DNA from: Rothia terrae
Lineage (GTDB): Bacteria; Actinomycetota; Actinomycetes; Actinomycetales; Micrococcaceae
DNA: 64,000 nucleotides
Direction of reading: 5' to 3'
NCBI RefSeq assembly: GCF_012396615.1
Contig: NZ_JAAXPV010000002.1
Coordinates: forward strand, 124,001-188,000
Every line of letters starts with the position of its first letter. Position 1 is the stretch's first letter. Position numbers and translations under genes: made by a program. Positions 15,475 to 24,971 of the stretch are shown one piece after another. Below the pieces are notes generated by a model, which did no database searches, was not told where the DNA came from, and saw only the letters and a program-made list of their open reading frames with translations.

Positions 15475-17277
15475 ATGCAAAATTCTTCTTACCTGCATAA
15501 GAGGGAGTGGATGCTGGTAGCTCTTGCCCTAGTGTCCATTGTGGGGCAGGTCTTTTTAGACCTGAAGGTTCCCGACTATATGCAAAGAATCACGATGCGA
15601 GTAGCTACCCCCGGCACAGTAGCGTCAGACCTCACCGGCGATGGCGCGCTGATGCTCAGCGCTGCTCTGGGATCACTCGTGCTGGCAGTTATCACTGGCT
15701 TTTGCACCGCCATTGTGGGAACATCACTGGCAAAAAATCTACGCCAGAAAGTCTTTTCAAAAACTTTTGAGCTCTCCAGCGCCCAGGTGAATAATATCGG
15801 CACTGATTCTTTGATTACCCGCTCCACTAACGATGTCATGCAGATTCAGATGTTCGTGGTGATGGGTTTTCAGATGCTCATCAAATCACCGATCATGGCG
15901 ATTTGGGCGTCCTCAAAAATCGCCACGCAATCAATGGCTTGGACTGTCCCCACAGCCATCGCTGTTGTCGCCACAATTATCACGCTTGCGGTTGTGATTG
16001 CACTGGTTATGCCGCGCATGGTGCGCATGCAAAAAATTACGGACGGGCTCAACCGCGTCACCCGCGAACACATCAGTGGTCTTCGCGTGATTCGCGCTTA
16101 CACGTCGCAAAGTTTTCACCGCAATCGCTTTGAAGACGTCAACGCGGATCTGCGCAACACCACCTTGTTTGTCAACACCGGTTTCGCCTTCCTCATGCCC
16201 ATGCTGACCGTCATCATGAACGCCCTGTCGCTGGCTATCTATGGAGTGGGCGCGCATCTGATTAACGACGCCGGCTCCCCGGGCGACAAAGTTACCCTCT
16301 TCGGTCAGATGGTTGCATTTAGCTCCTACGCCCTGCAGGTAGTTTCAGCCTTCATGATGCTCGCAGCAGTATTCATCTTCGCCCCGCGCGCTTGGGTCTC
16401 CTACACGCGCGTCCGCGAAGTTTTAGGTACCGAGCCCGATATTGCGGACGCTGACGCATCGCAGGTGCCCGCATCCTCGAGCGTCCTGCCAACAGGTTCA
16501 GCTACAGCGCCCTCTTCAGCTACCCAAACCCCTGCCATCGAGTTCGATAACGTCAGTTTCAGATACCCCGGTGCTGATAACGATGCGCTGCACGGTATCT
16601 CGTTCACCGTCCATCGCGGTGAAACACTTGCAATTATTGGCTCCACCGGTTCAGGTAAGTCATCCCTGATTAGTCTGATTCCGCGATTCTCGGATGTGCG
16701 TAAAGGCTCAGTGAAGATCAACGGCACAGACGTTCGGCACATGACTCAAAGCGAACTTCGCAACGGCATCGCTTATGTCCCGCAAAAATCTACGCTCTTC
16801 TCAGGCACGGTGGCCTCCACTATCGCCTTTTCACACGCTGAACACGACAACGCCCCACAGCTGGTTGTCAGCGCATCTAAGACAGCCGAAGCAGCAGAAT
16901 TCATCGAACGCGCCGACAAAGCCTATGCTGCCCCGGTCGCATCCGGTGGCTCAAACTTCTCCGGTGGTCAGAAGCAACGACTGTCCATCGCACGAGCCGT
17001 CGCATACCAGGCGCCCCTTATGATTTTTGATGATTCTTTCTCGGCGCTCGACTACAAAACCGACTCGCTAGTGCGCTCGCATCTGCATGATGCTGGCGCC
17101 GACACAACACTCGTTATCGTGGCTCAACGAATCGGCACCGTCAAAAACGCTGACAAAATCTTGGTTCTCGATAAAGGCCGCGCAGTAGGATTTGGAACTC
17201 ACCGCGAGTTGCTAGCCTCTAACCCCGTTTACCAAGAGATTGCCCGCTCACAGCTTTCAGAGGAGGAACTGGCATGA
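15475..17277 (+). CDS. ABC exporter half-transporter 1 (fused membrane and ATPase domains)
   Basis: 600 aa. Six membrane helices occupy roughly residues 10-320; the ATPase domain follows a Ser/Ala/Thr-rich linker. Walker A GSTGSGKSS and signature FSGGQKQR are normal. Walker B is MIFDDSFSALD, with Asp where the catalytic Glu should be. The partner gene has the opposite defect, so the two form an asymmetric heterodimer with one working ATP site. It is likely a multidrug, lipid or peptide exporter. The stop overlaps the next start by ATGA. A GATAAT box 7 nt before the ATG suggests a leaderless mRNA. Confidence 0.9.
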   Translation: MQNSSYLHKREWMLVALALVSIVGQVFLDLKVPDYMQRITMRVATPGTVASDLTGDGALMLSAALGSLVLAVITGFCTAIVGTSLAKNLRQKVFSKTFELSSAQVNNIGTDSLITRSTNDVMQIQMFVVMGFQMLIKSPIMAIWASSKIATQSMAWTVPTAIAVVATIITLAVVIALVMPRMVRMQKITDGLNRVTREHISGLRVIRAYTSQSFHRNRFEDVNADLRNTTLFVNTGFAFLMPMLTVIMNALSLAIYGVGAHLINDAGSPGDKVTLFGQMVAFSSYALQVVSAFMMLAAVFIFAPRAWVSYTRVREVLGTEPDIADADASQVPASSSVLPTGSATAPSSATQTPAIEFDNVSFRYPGADNDALHGISFTVHRGETLAIIGSTGSGKSSLISLIPRFSDVRKGSVKINGTDVRHMTQSELRNGIAYVPQKSTLFSGTVASTIAFSHAEHDNAPQLVVSASKTAEAAEFIERADKAYAAPVASGGSNFSGGQKQRLSIARAVAYQAPLMIFDDSFSALDYKTDSLVRSHLHDAGADTTLVIVAQRIGTVKNADKILVLDKGRAVGFGTHRELLASNPVYQEIARSQLSEEELA

Positions 17278-19181
17278 GCACCACACTCACTCACGATGCT
17301 ACGATCGAATCTGCCCGTACAGGTCTTGCCCATAGTGAGCAGGCACGGCAAGAATCTCTTATTCACGCTGCCGCACAATCTGGCAAAGGACGCGGCCACC
17401 GCGGCGGGCCCCCTCACGGAGTCGCCGGCGGCGCCAAGATCGCCGTAGGACCGGTACTTCGCCGCCTACTTGCCTACGCGCGTCCCGTTCTTCCAATGAT
17501 GATCACCGGCTTGATTTTTGCCATCGGTGGCGTGATCCTCACCGTCATCATGCCGGATTTCTTGGCAAAAATTACCGATGAAATCCAAGCCGGATTTATG
17601 ACCGGCATTAACTTCGATAGGGTGCGGTCGCTAACTTTGACCGCAGGGATTCTGATCGCAATCTCATTCTTGTGCAGCGCTATCGAAGGTGTGCTCATGG
17701 CCCGCTCCACAGCGTGGGTGTCACGGTCTTTACGGAGCGACCTAGATAAAACCATCGACACCTTACCGCTGTCGTATTTTGATACCAACACCACAGGCAA
17801 CACGCTCTCGCGCGTCACCAACGACGTTGATACCCTGCAGCAAACCCTCAGTAATTCCATTGCTTCGATGGCCACTGGCCTGGTAACTCTGGTTGGTGCG
17901 GCAGTCATGATGTTTGTAACCAGCTGGCAACTCGCTCTTGCCGCAATACTCTCATCTCTATTGGGCATCGTGGGTTCCGGCCTTATTATGGCGCGAAGCC
18001 AGAAGTACTTCGTTGCCCAGCAACAGAACCTCGGCGCGCTCAACGGTCATATCGAAGAGTCATTGAACGGGCACACCGTTATTCGCGCTTTCAACGCTCA
18101 GGGCACTGTGAATACTGAGTTCAGCGAGCGCAATGAGGCTCTCTACGCTAGCGCGTGGAAAGCTCAGTTTCTGTCGGGGCTGATGTTCCCTCTCATGAAC
18201 TTTATTGGCAACCTAGGCTATGTTGTGGTGTGCGTGGTCGGTGCGATGCTGGTGGTCGGTGGCGATATCACCATCGGTGTTGTTGTTGCGTTCATTATGT
18301 ATGTGCGCATCTTTACGAACCCGCTGGGTCAGATTGCTCAGGCATCAACGAGTTTCCAGTCAGCGGCAGCGGCGGGCACTCGCGTCTTCGAATTGATGGG
18401 TGAGACTCGTATGAAGGATGAGACAGATGTGGCCCCGCTGGCACAGCAGGTTGTGCGCGGTGAGGTTGAGTTCCGCAACGTTGCTTTTGGGTATGAGCCG
18501 GGCAAAGAGATTATTCACGATTTCTCGGCACATGTTCCTGCCGGTTCTAAGGTTGCCATCGTGGGTCCCACTGGCGCAGGTAAAACCACCCTCGTTAATT
18601 TGCTCATGCGTTTTTATGAGGTCAACAGCGGGTCAATTCTTATTGATGGTGTTGACATCGCTTCGATTCCGCGTGAGGATGTCGAGCGGCAGTTCGCCAT
18701 GGTTCTACAGGATACCTGGCTGTTCGAGGGTACTGTGCGTGAGAATCTTGCCTACGCGCATCCTGATGTTTCTCAAGCAGAAATTGAGCGCGTGGTGGAA
18801 CTCGTTGGTTTGGATGAGCTGATTTCACAGCTACCTAACGGTTATGGTTCCGTGCTTTCAGACTCATCGGCAATTTCGGCTGGCCAGAAACAGCTCTTAA
18901 CTATTGCACGTGCGATGCTGGCAGATCGCCCGCTGTTGATTTTAGACGAGGCAACCTCGTCTGTGGACACCCGCACCGAGCTGTTGATTCAGCAAGCTCT
19001 AGGCGAGCTGGCGTCGGGGCGTACATCGTTTGTGATTGCGCATCGTCTTTCAACTATCAAGGACGCTGACATCATATTTGTTATGAAAGACGGCGATATT
19101 GTAGAAACTGGAACGCACACCGAACTACTGCGTGCAGGCGGTTTCTACGCTGATCTGTATAACAGCCAGTTTGAGAGCTAG
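17274..19181 (+). CDS. ABC exporter half-transporter 2 (fused membrane and ATPase domains)
   Basis: 635 aa. An extended hydrophilic N-terminus (about 60 residues, with a GKGRGHRGGPPHGVAGG stretch) precedes six membrane helices. The ATPase domain has Walker A GPTGAGKTT, Walker B LLILDEATSSVD with the catalytic Glu and switch His in VIAHRLSTI, but the signature is ISAGQKQL in place of LSGGQ. Its Walker motifs therefore pair with the good signature of subunit 1 to form the active site. A large hairpin follows. Confidence 0.9.
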   Translation: MSTTLTHDATIESARTGLAHSEQARQESLIHAAAQSGKGRGHRGGPPHGVAGGAKIAVGPVLRRLLAYARPVLPMMITGLIFAIGGVILTVIMPDFLAKITDEIQAGFMTGINFDRVRSLTLTAGILIAISFLCSAIEGVLMARSTAWVSRSLRSDLDKTIDTLPLSYFDTNTTGNTLSRVTNDVDTLQQTLSNSIASMATGLVTLVGAAVMMFVTSWQLALAAILSSLLGIVGSGLIMARSQKYFVAQQQNLGALNGHIEESLNGHTVIRAFNAQGTVNTEFSERNEALYASAWKAQFLSGLMFPLMNFIGNLGYVVVCVVGAMLVVGGDITIGVVVAFIMYVRIFTNPLGQIAQASTSFQSAAAAGTRVFELMGETRMKDETDVAPLAQQVVRGEVEFRNVAFGYEPGKEIIHDFSAHVPAGSKVAIVGPTGAGKTTLVNLLMRFYEVNSGSILIDGVDIASIPREDVERQFAMVLQDTWLFEGTVRENLAYAHPDVSQAEIERVVELVGLDELISQLPNGYGSVLSDSSAISAGQKQLLTIARAMLADRPLLILDEATSSVDTRTELLIQQALGELASGRTSFVIAHRLSTIKDADIIFVMKDGDIVETGTHTELLRAGGFYADLYNSQFES

Positions 19182-19201
19182 GCTTCTTGGGCGGATATGC
19201 G

Positions 19202-19275
19202 AAAGAGGTACTCATTATCGCGAGGTCAATCAGATGTGTATTGACAACAGCGACCGATGAGTACCTCTTGTTTTT
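19202..19275 (+). terminator. Hairpin terminator after the ABC exporter operon
   Basis: Outer arms aagaggtactcat (19203-19215) and atgagtacctctt (19257-19269), with further pairing inside, followed by gtttttatt. Confidence 0.75.
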
Positions 19276-19293
19276 ATTGAGGGTGCTCGCTCT

Positions 19294-19600
19294 CTAAGCC
19301 ATCCATCCGCGTGCAAGTAGTTCATAAAGACGCTTGGGATCCTCTGAGTGCTGCGCCACCCAGGCTAAGCCGAGGGTTGCCAGGTAGAGATCGCGGCCGG
19401 TGACCCCGTCTTTGATGGCACCTTCTGCTTTCGCTTCTTGCAGTAGGTCATCGAGTTGAGCGATCACGTCGTAGCACTTCATGCCCAGCGGAGACTGGGC
19501 TTCTTCTACAGCACGACGCATGGGGTCAGTGAGTCCCTCATAAGTAGTGAACCAGTTAGCAAGAGATTCTAGCCAGGCAGTGAGCTTATAAAGGCTGGTT
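19294..19600 (-). pseudogene. 3' remnant of a TetR-family regulator
   Basis: The minus-strand frame ends at 19294 and encodes a helical C-terminal half (TAWLESLANWFTTYEGL, then VIAQLDDLLQEAKAEGAIK and DLYLATLGLAWVAQ) like the ligand-binding domain of TetR-type repressors. The N-terminal DNA-binding helix-turn-helix that should lie at about 19600-19800 is absent: the frame there turns into Arg/Ser-rich nonsense. The longest stretch with a Met starts at 19521, but the protein-like part continues further upstream. It abuts a plus-strand fragment, so the 5' halves of two divergent genes appear to be deleted. Confidence 0.6.
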
Positions 19601-19886
19601 TCTTGGGCTGTTGCGTGAAGGCTGGTGCGCCGAGCCCGCGTTCTTCGAGGACGGCGGCACGAGCGCGGATGCGTGGCGTCAGCAGCCTGGCTCCCCCGCC
19701 TACTGCACCAGCCTGAGCGCAGAAGAACTTAAGCGCGCTTTGGCGCAGGCTGAATCGCAGTTTTTGGCTCAGCGTCGCGAGCTCATTCTGGAAATCATTG
19801 CAGACCGCGCAGCGCAAAATCCCGAGGCTATGACCGTTGAGTATGTAACCGCGATGAATCGTCTGGTGACGGCGGGTGCCTTCTAA
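19584..19886 (+). pseudogene. 3' fragment of an unidentified gene
   Basis: The plus-strand frame is open from 19584 and ends at 19886. The second half is clearly protein-like and helical (SAEELKRALAQAESQFLAQ and EIIADRAAQNPEAMTVEYV). No start codon with a ribosome binding site lies in front; the only early candidate is a TTG at 19611 inside the TetR remnant. It is probably the 3' end of a gene that once diverged from the TetR gene. I do not recognise the family. Confidence 0.45.
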
Positions 19887-19898
19887 ACCTATTCACAA

Positions 19899-19954
19899 GG
19901 CCAAGGGGCACTAATTGTTTTCGCCGTACACGGTCAAGAATCAGTGCCCTTTGC
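19899..19954 (+). terminator. Hairpin after the gene fragment
   Basis: Arms near 19900-19916 and 19938-19954 (ccaaggggcactaatt / aatcagtgccctttg) pair well around a 22-nt loop. No T-run follows, so termination is uncertain. Confidence 0.4.
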
Positions 19955-19968
19955 CCTCGCTAGACCTC

Positions 19969-19996
19969 TTGAGATACCAAGCGTACTGTTTATAAT
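19969..19996 (+). promoter_or_regulatory. Promoter of the M6 protease pseudogene
   Basis: TTGAGA (19969-19974), 16 bp, TATAAT (19991-19996), then 7 nt to the ATG at 20004. It is the best sigma-70-like promoter in the window and again leaderless. Confidence 0.7.
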
Positions 19997-20003
19997 GGTG
20001 CGC

Positions 20004-22389
20004 ATGACTCAAAATCTTCCCCAAAATCCCCTGTTTTGAGTTCCAAGATTTCCCGCCGAACCATTGTGGCGGGCACAGCTTGGAGCCTCCCTGTTATCTA
20101 CACGACCTCCCCCGTGCCGGCATACGCCGCATCGATTGAGGAAGAACCTCAACAGCTTGAAGGCAACGCCAACGTCGTGTAGTTGTCGTCCGATTTGCTG
20201 ATGACACCACCGGCGATGGGGCAACAGGTCTCAACCAGCCGATGCTCAACGACAAGAACACCTATTGGGAATCGCTCAAACAAGAATTTGCACCCACCGG
20301 CTTCCCTTATGTGTCAACCAACTCCATGCCGCTGAGCACCTACATCGACACTGTTTCTAACGGCCAGTGGCCAATTGTGACCTCTTACGTACAGGATCCG
20401 GACGAAACCGCAACAACCATCGAGTACATCACCCTGCCGTATTCTCTTGCCGATTACCCCGATAGCTCAGATTTCACGCTCGTACGTGACACCATGCTTG
20501 CCATGCGCGAGCGCAACCCCGACACCACTCACTGGGACCTCAACAACGATGGCCTGATTGATAATCTCTCAATTCTTGTCCAGTTGCCCGGAGGCAAAAA
20601 CGGGTACAACTCCGGTTCTTTCTTGGTCCCTCACCGTGCCACTGGCACCACCGGGGTGACTATCAATGGTTTGGACGTTGACCACCACCTGATTCTGCCG
20701 GCGACGCAGATGAGCTCTGGCGGTTTCACCATTGGTTCTTCCAATGACACTATTAAGCACGGGTACCTGCATACGATAGGTATCTGGGACCTTTACCGCG
20801 GTGGCGAGGTCGGCAATACGCAAGGCGGCGTACCGGTCGGCATTTGGTCCATTATGGGACAGGCTAACCGCGCATGGCCTCTTGCGCAGGAGCGTGAGGA
20901 TCTTGGCTGGGTCACCATTCCCACCGTGGATATCGCATCCGCGCAATCTCAGCAGATCACCCTGCACAAGCCGTACAGCGCAGACGGTGACCAGGCAATT
21001 CGCATTGCTTCACCGTTTAACGACAGCGAATCTTTTGTCATTGAGTACCGTCAGCAGACCCCAAAATATCAGGGGAATATTGATGCTCACCTCCCTGATT
21101 CTGGTGCAATCATTTACCGCGTGAACGACGCCGTCAACAATACCCATGACGGCAAATCTAACGTTTCACTAGACGGTCAGGTTCACGATTACATCTACGT
21201 TTTCCGTCAGGATTCTGAGACCGCCACCAGCGGGCTAGTGCCGTCAACCGCTGTACTCAGCCCCGACCGCGTCACCGATTACGGCTCAGCCAACTTGGCG
21301 AATACTACCAACGCTATTGTGGGTGCGCAGGGACGCAATACCGGCATCGTGGTGAAAGTTGTCTCAGAGACAGCTGATTCTATTACTCTTGAGATTTCTC
21401 AGGCCGACACTGCTTCTGTGAGCATCTGGACGCCGGTCGGTGCCGGGTCGCAAAGTGCAGTGAACGCGTCGGGATCATTGGCGGCCTCCTCTTCTTCCAT
21501 CGCTCGTAGCTCAGCAACCGGTGGTAGCGGACGATTTACCACGAATGTTGAGACATCAACCGGTGATGCGTGGACTGGCGCGGCGTCGCCATTCTCAGGA
21601 GACTTTGGTGACGTACAGCTGGCTTATCTAGGCGACACCCTTTACGCTACCGCGCCCAATTATGGCACCGGCTCACTTGAGATCAAAAAGTTCGAAGGCG
21701 GTACGTGGAGCAACGTTTCTACTCTGTCAGGACTCGGCAACACACCCGTGTACTTCGGGTCCTCAAACGGCACACTCTATGTAGCAGGTGCCACCGGTAA
21801 TGGATCACAAGCTAAGGTCTATTCCTCAACCGGCGGTAACTTCACTCAGGTAGGCGGGACAGTCAGCGGTCAATACCTCAGCAATTTTGCGCTCGCCAAC
21901 GTCAACGGTACCGTGCAGCTGGCGGTCAGCGATATCTTCGGCGGCAACCACAAGGTCTACACTTTGCAAGGTAGTAGCTGGAATGCGTCCACCATCGATA
22001 GCGGGGCAATGAAGACCATGTCCCTCATTAGCGTAGGCTCTAGTTCCTACGAATTACTCCTGGACGCATCAGGCACCCTGCAACTGCGCCAGCTCTCCTC
22101 CACCGACCAAGTGCAGTCAACCGCAGACCTCACCGGCGTACCGGCCAAGCCGTCGCTGGCGTCCTTGGCTATCTCAGCAGACAAAGCGTTCATCGTCACC
22201 GAAAGCAACGGCACCCTTGCCGTCTACTCCGCATCGTTGAGCGACCTCAACACGTGGACGCAACTGGGTGAGAACGTCACCACCTCAGGAACTAACCCTG
22301 AGATTGAGGTAGTTGGATCCACGGTCTATGTCCTGTACAAAGACACTGCAGCGCAGACTATCAACGTCTACCAGCACGATGTAGCCTAA
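20004..22389 (+). pseudogene. Secreted M6-type metalloprotease, frameshifted and with altered catalytic codon
   Basis: The start at 20004 gives MTQNLPQNPLF then TGA. One frame over, from 20039, runs a Tat-like signal (SSKISRRTIVAGTAW then a hydrophobic stretch and PAYAAS). That frame ends in TAG at 20180-20182, and the rest of the protein (VVVVRFADDTTGDG onward) is in a third frame that stays open to 22389. Two single-base losses explain both shifts. The domain has M6 features (DLNNDGLIDNLSILVQ, HTIGIWDLY, WSIMGQ) but the zinc motif reads HGYLH where HExxH is expected; GGG stands for GAG. The C-terminal part has Gly/Ser-rich beta repeats like a propeller or adhesin-type domain. The intact frame alone, started at 20242, would lack a signal peptide. 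Confidence 0.75.
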
Positions 22390-22408
22390 ACGGCAAGACT
22401 GCTCACAG

Positions 22409-22446
22409 ACACAAGCGCCCGAGTACTGTACCCGGGCGCTTGTGTA
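22409..22446. terminator. Bidirectional intrinsic terminator
   Basis: Arms acacaagcgcccg / cgggcgcttgtgt with a short loop, between the convergent protease pseudogene and gltS. Confidence 0.8.
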
Positions 22447-22463
22447 TTAACCGAATGTAGCGA

Positions 22464-23690
22464 CTATGCAAAGGAAAGGAAAGCCAAAATATTGAAGAGG
22501 TTTGTAAAGTCAATAAACATGCCACCAACAATCGGCAGAATAAAGAAGGCCAGACGCGACGGCTTGTACTTAGACACCACCGAATCCATATTCGCCATAC
22601 CGTTGGGGGTTGCGCCCATACCAAAGCCGCAGTGCCCCGCGGTCAGGATAGCCGCATCGTAATCGGCACCCATAAAACGGAAGGTCACAAAGTTAGCCCA
22701 CAGCCACATGAGAACTACCTGAGCTGCCAGCAGAACAATCAGCGGGCCAGCAACATCAGCAAGCTGCCACAGCTGAATGTTCATCAGCGCCATCGCCAAG
22801 AAAATATTCAGACCAACGTTACCCACCACGTCAATTTCTTCGGGAGGAACCAGCTCTTCAGCGCCCTTTGATGAACGGCGATCACTAATGTAACGAACGA
22901 TAATCGCCACCACAATCGAGCCCATATAGCTTGGGAAGGCAGCCTGATCGGTGAACTGTCCAATCAGTGCGTTAACGCCGTCGGTGAGGAAGCTACCGAG
23001 GAACATCGCGAACAGAATCAGAATAAAAGCACGCAGGATGCGATCGCTATTGAGATCCCGCTTGCGAACAGCAATCAGTGACTCATCGACGCTAACCTTA
23101 GAGCCTGACGATGCTTTATTCATGAGATCGTGTTTAACGATGAGGCGGTTAGCCACCGGGCCGCCCATCAGCGAACCGGCAATCAGACCAAAAGTCGCCG
23201 CCGTGTACGCAACAGTTTCAGCCCCCTTCACGCCGGACTGCTCAACCAGCGGAGCGATACCGCCCGAGACGCCGTGGCCACCGGTCATCGGAGTAGAGCC
23301 AGTCATCAAAGCGAGCGCCGGATCAAGGTGCACCACGGGAGCCAAACCAAACGCCACAATGTTCTGCACAATACACAGCAAAGTCGCCAGAATCAGGAAC
23401 AAGCCAACCTTAGAACCAGCAGCTTTCAGAACTTTCAAGGACGCACCGTAGCCAACGGTGGTAAAGAACATCACCATGAAGAAACTCTGCAACGTCACAT
23501 CAAACTTGATGTTCAGCAGACCGGTCTGGTTAAGAACAAGATTAATCAGGGCAAAAAGAAACCCACCAATAACCGGGGATGGAATAGCAAAGCGCTGAAA
23601 GAAATGGACGCGGTTCTTCAACCACATACCAATAACCAACAGAACAACCGACCATCCAGCGGTTTGAACCATTGAAAGTTCGAACGTCAT
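22464..23690 (-). CDS. gltS: Sodium/glutamate symporter
   Basis: 408 aa from the ATG at 23688-23690, chosen because GGAG lies 7 nt upstream; the frame extends 16 codons further without a better start. The protein is almost wholly hydrophobic with about ten or more helices. QSFFMVMFFTTVGYGASL, TGSTPMTGGHGVSGG and the mirror-image GHCGFGMGATPNGMANMD near the end are typical of GltS, which takes up glutamate with Na+. It stands alone with a shared terminator. Confidence 0.93.
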   Translation of the reverse strand: MTFELSMVQTAGWSVVLLVIGMWLKNRVHFFQRFAIPSPVIGGFLFALINLVLNQTGLLNIKFDVTLQSFFMVMFFTTVGYGASLKVLKAAGSKVGLFLILATLLCIVQNIVAFGLAPVVHLDPALALMTGSTPMTGGHGVSGGIAPLVEQSGVKGAETVAYTAATFGLIAGSLMGGPVANRLIVKHDLMNKASSGSKVSVDESLIAVRKRDLNSDRILRAFILILFAMFLGSFLTDGVNALIGQFTDQAAFPSYMGSIVVAIIVRYISDRRSSKGAEELVPPEEIDVVGNVGLNIFLAMALMNIQLWQLADVAGPLIVLLAAQVVLMWLWANFVTFRFMGADYDAAILTAGHCGFGMGATPNGMANMDSVVSKYKPSRLAFFILPIVGGMFIDFTNLFNILAFLSFA

Positions 23691-23906
23691 AGGTGTCTCC
23701 AGGCGATGTGTGAGATTCAAAGAAAAGGGCAACTTCACGGGCGGAATGACGTCTGCCGCGAAGAGATACCCGAATCTAAAATGTAGTGACCATTAAACGA
23801 CCGGTCAACTTATCAGTTATGACGGTGTAACCCAACGGCATTCAGTTTGACTTTGAAGAAAATTTGGGGTTGGGCGTGGTACGCTTCGGTCCCGTGCTGT
23901 CCACCC

Positions 23907-23979
23907 AAAACTTACTCCCATAGTGCGAACGTACTGACGCTAGTGTCAGTACAAACGCACTTGGGGAGTAACTTTTCAC
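23907..23979. repeat. 73-bp imperfect-palindrome repeat, copy A
   Basis: Identical to copy B (24972-25044) except for one base. Each copy folds into a hairpin: the half with cttactcccatagtgcg pairs with cgcacttggggagtaac, and gtactgac pairs with gtcagtac around the centre. Together the copies bracket one gene in direct orientation. Confidence 0.85.
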
Positions 23980-24029
23980 TGAAGTGAACATTTCCGCACT
24001 ATGTGAAATCGACTTTCTGACTTCCGGTG

Positions 24030-24035
24030 TATTCT
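24030..24035 (+). promoter_or_regulatory. -10 box for a leaderless GGCT-SGNH mRNA
   Basis: TATTCT followed by 6 nt (gaagcc) and ATG at 24042; no ribosome binding site. Confidence 0.5.
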
Positions 24036-24041
24036 GAAGCC

Positions 24042-24944
24042 ATGGCAGACCCCATCACGCTCTTTTCTTTCGGCACGCTACTAGATGCGAAAGTTCAACA
24101 CCAAGTCTTTGGTGGCCAGCTCAAAGCCAGCCCTGCCACTTTATCTGGCGTCCGGATCATTGATATTCCTATCAATGATCCGGACGTGATTGCGGTCAGT
24201 GGCATCTCAGTTCATCGCGGTCTCAAACGTTCTATCGAGAGCACTGTTACCGGTGGCATTCTAGCCTTATCATCTGAACAACTCGCTCAGGCTGATGCCT
24301 ACGAAGTGAGCGATTACGTTCGGCGCCGCGTCCAACTAACTTCCGGCGATTTGGCGTGGGCATACCTTGACTCACATCCGATCAAAGCCGCCGAGCGGAT
24401 CGGTGTTATCGGAGACAGCATTGCCTATGGGCGCTCCGACATTACCGGTGGCTGGGCGCAGCATCTTAAAGTTGCGCATTGCGGTAGCGATGAGAAGCGG
24501 CATCGTTTGTGGAATTTCGCTATTCCCGGTGAGAAACTAACCAACTTAGAAAGCTATATCTTGCCAGAGCTTGTTACCCGATCGGTCGACACAGTTCTCA
24601 TTGGCGCTGGAATTAATGATGTGATTGCAGGCATTTCAGCTAATGCCATTCTGACTGCTCTTGAAAGTCTTTGCGAGAAGCTCGAGGACGCTGGTTGCCG
24701 CCCAGTGACCTTTACTCCTCTATGGTTAGATGCCGAGAAAACAGTGCGTATATTTGGCGCTGACGTTGATTTAGTAAATGTTTGCAACTACCGTGTAGCT
24801 TTGCTTGACTGGGGTAAACGCACACATCGCGATGTCGTTGACCTCTACCCTGCGCTGGAGAACCGTTCAGAAATACTCACAGACGGAATCTACCCGGATG
24901 CGCGTGGGCACGAGATAATTTTCCGATCCCTCTATCGAAGCTAG
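24042..24944 (+). CDS. Fusion protein: gamma-glutamylcyclotransferase-like domain plus SGNH hydrolase domain
   Basis: 300 aa from ATG 24042. Residues 1 to about 118 match AIG2-type gamma-glutamylcyclotransferases: LFSFGTLLDAKVQHQVFGG at the front and DAYEVSDYVRRRVQLTSG further on with the conserved acidic residues. From about 122, an SGNH hydrolase follows: block I GVIGDSIAYG with the nucleophile Ser, GINDV with the block III Asn, and DGIYPDARGH with the Asp and His. Both active sites look intact. No signal peptide or membrane helix is visible, so it is probably cytosolic. The substrate is unknown. It is bracketed by two 73-bp palindromic repeats. Confidence 0.78.
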   Translation: MADPITLFSFGTLLDAKVQHQVFGGQLKASPATLSGVRIIDIPINDPDVIAVSGISVHRGLKRSIESTVTGGILALSSEQLAQADAYEVSDYVRRRVQLTSGDLAWAYLDSHPIKAAERIGVIGDSIAYGRSDITGGWAQHLKVAHCGSDEKRHRLWNFAIPGEKLTNLESYILPELVTRSVDTVLIGAGINDVIAGISANAILTALESLCEKLEDAGCRPVTFTPLWLDAEKTVRIFGADVDLVNVCNYRVALLDWGKRTHRDVVDLYPALENRSEILTDGIYPDARGHEIIFRSLYRS

Positions 24945-24971
24945 AATACGCGTCCCAAAACCTGCTATGTA

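Larger units (their letters stand above)
23691..24041. other. Divergent intergenic region gltS / GGCT-SGNH gene
   Basis: About 350 bp. It contains the gltS leader, the first 73-bp palindromic repeat (23907-23979) and the TATTCT promoter element at 24030-24035. No other gene is visible. Confidence 0.6.

Noticed and set aside
19569-19817. 82-codon minus-strand frame across the scar
   Set aside because: It is the antisense of the plus-strand fragment and has no helix-turn-helix for the missing TetR front half.
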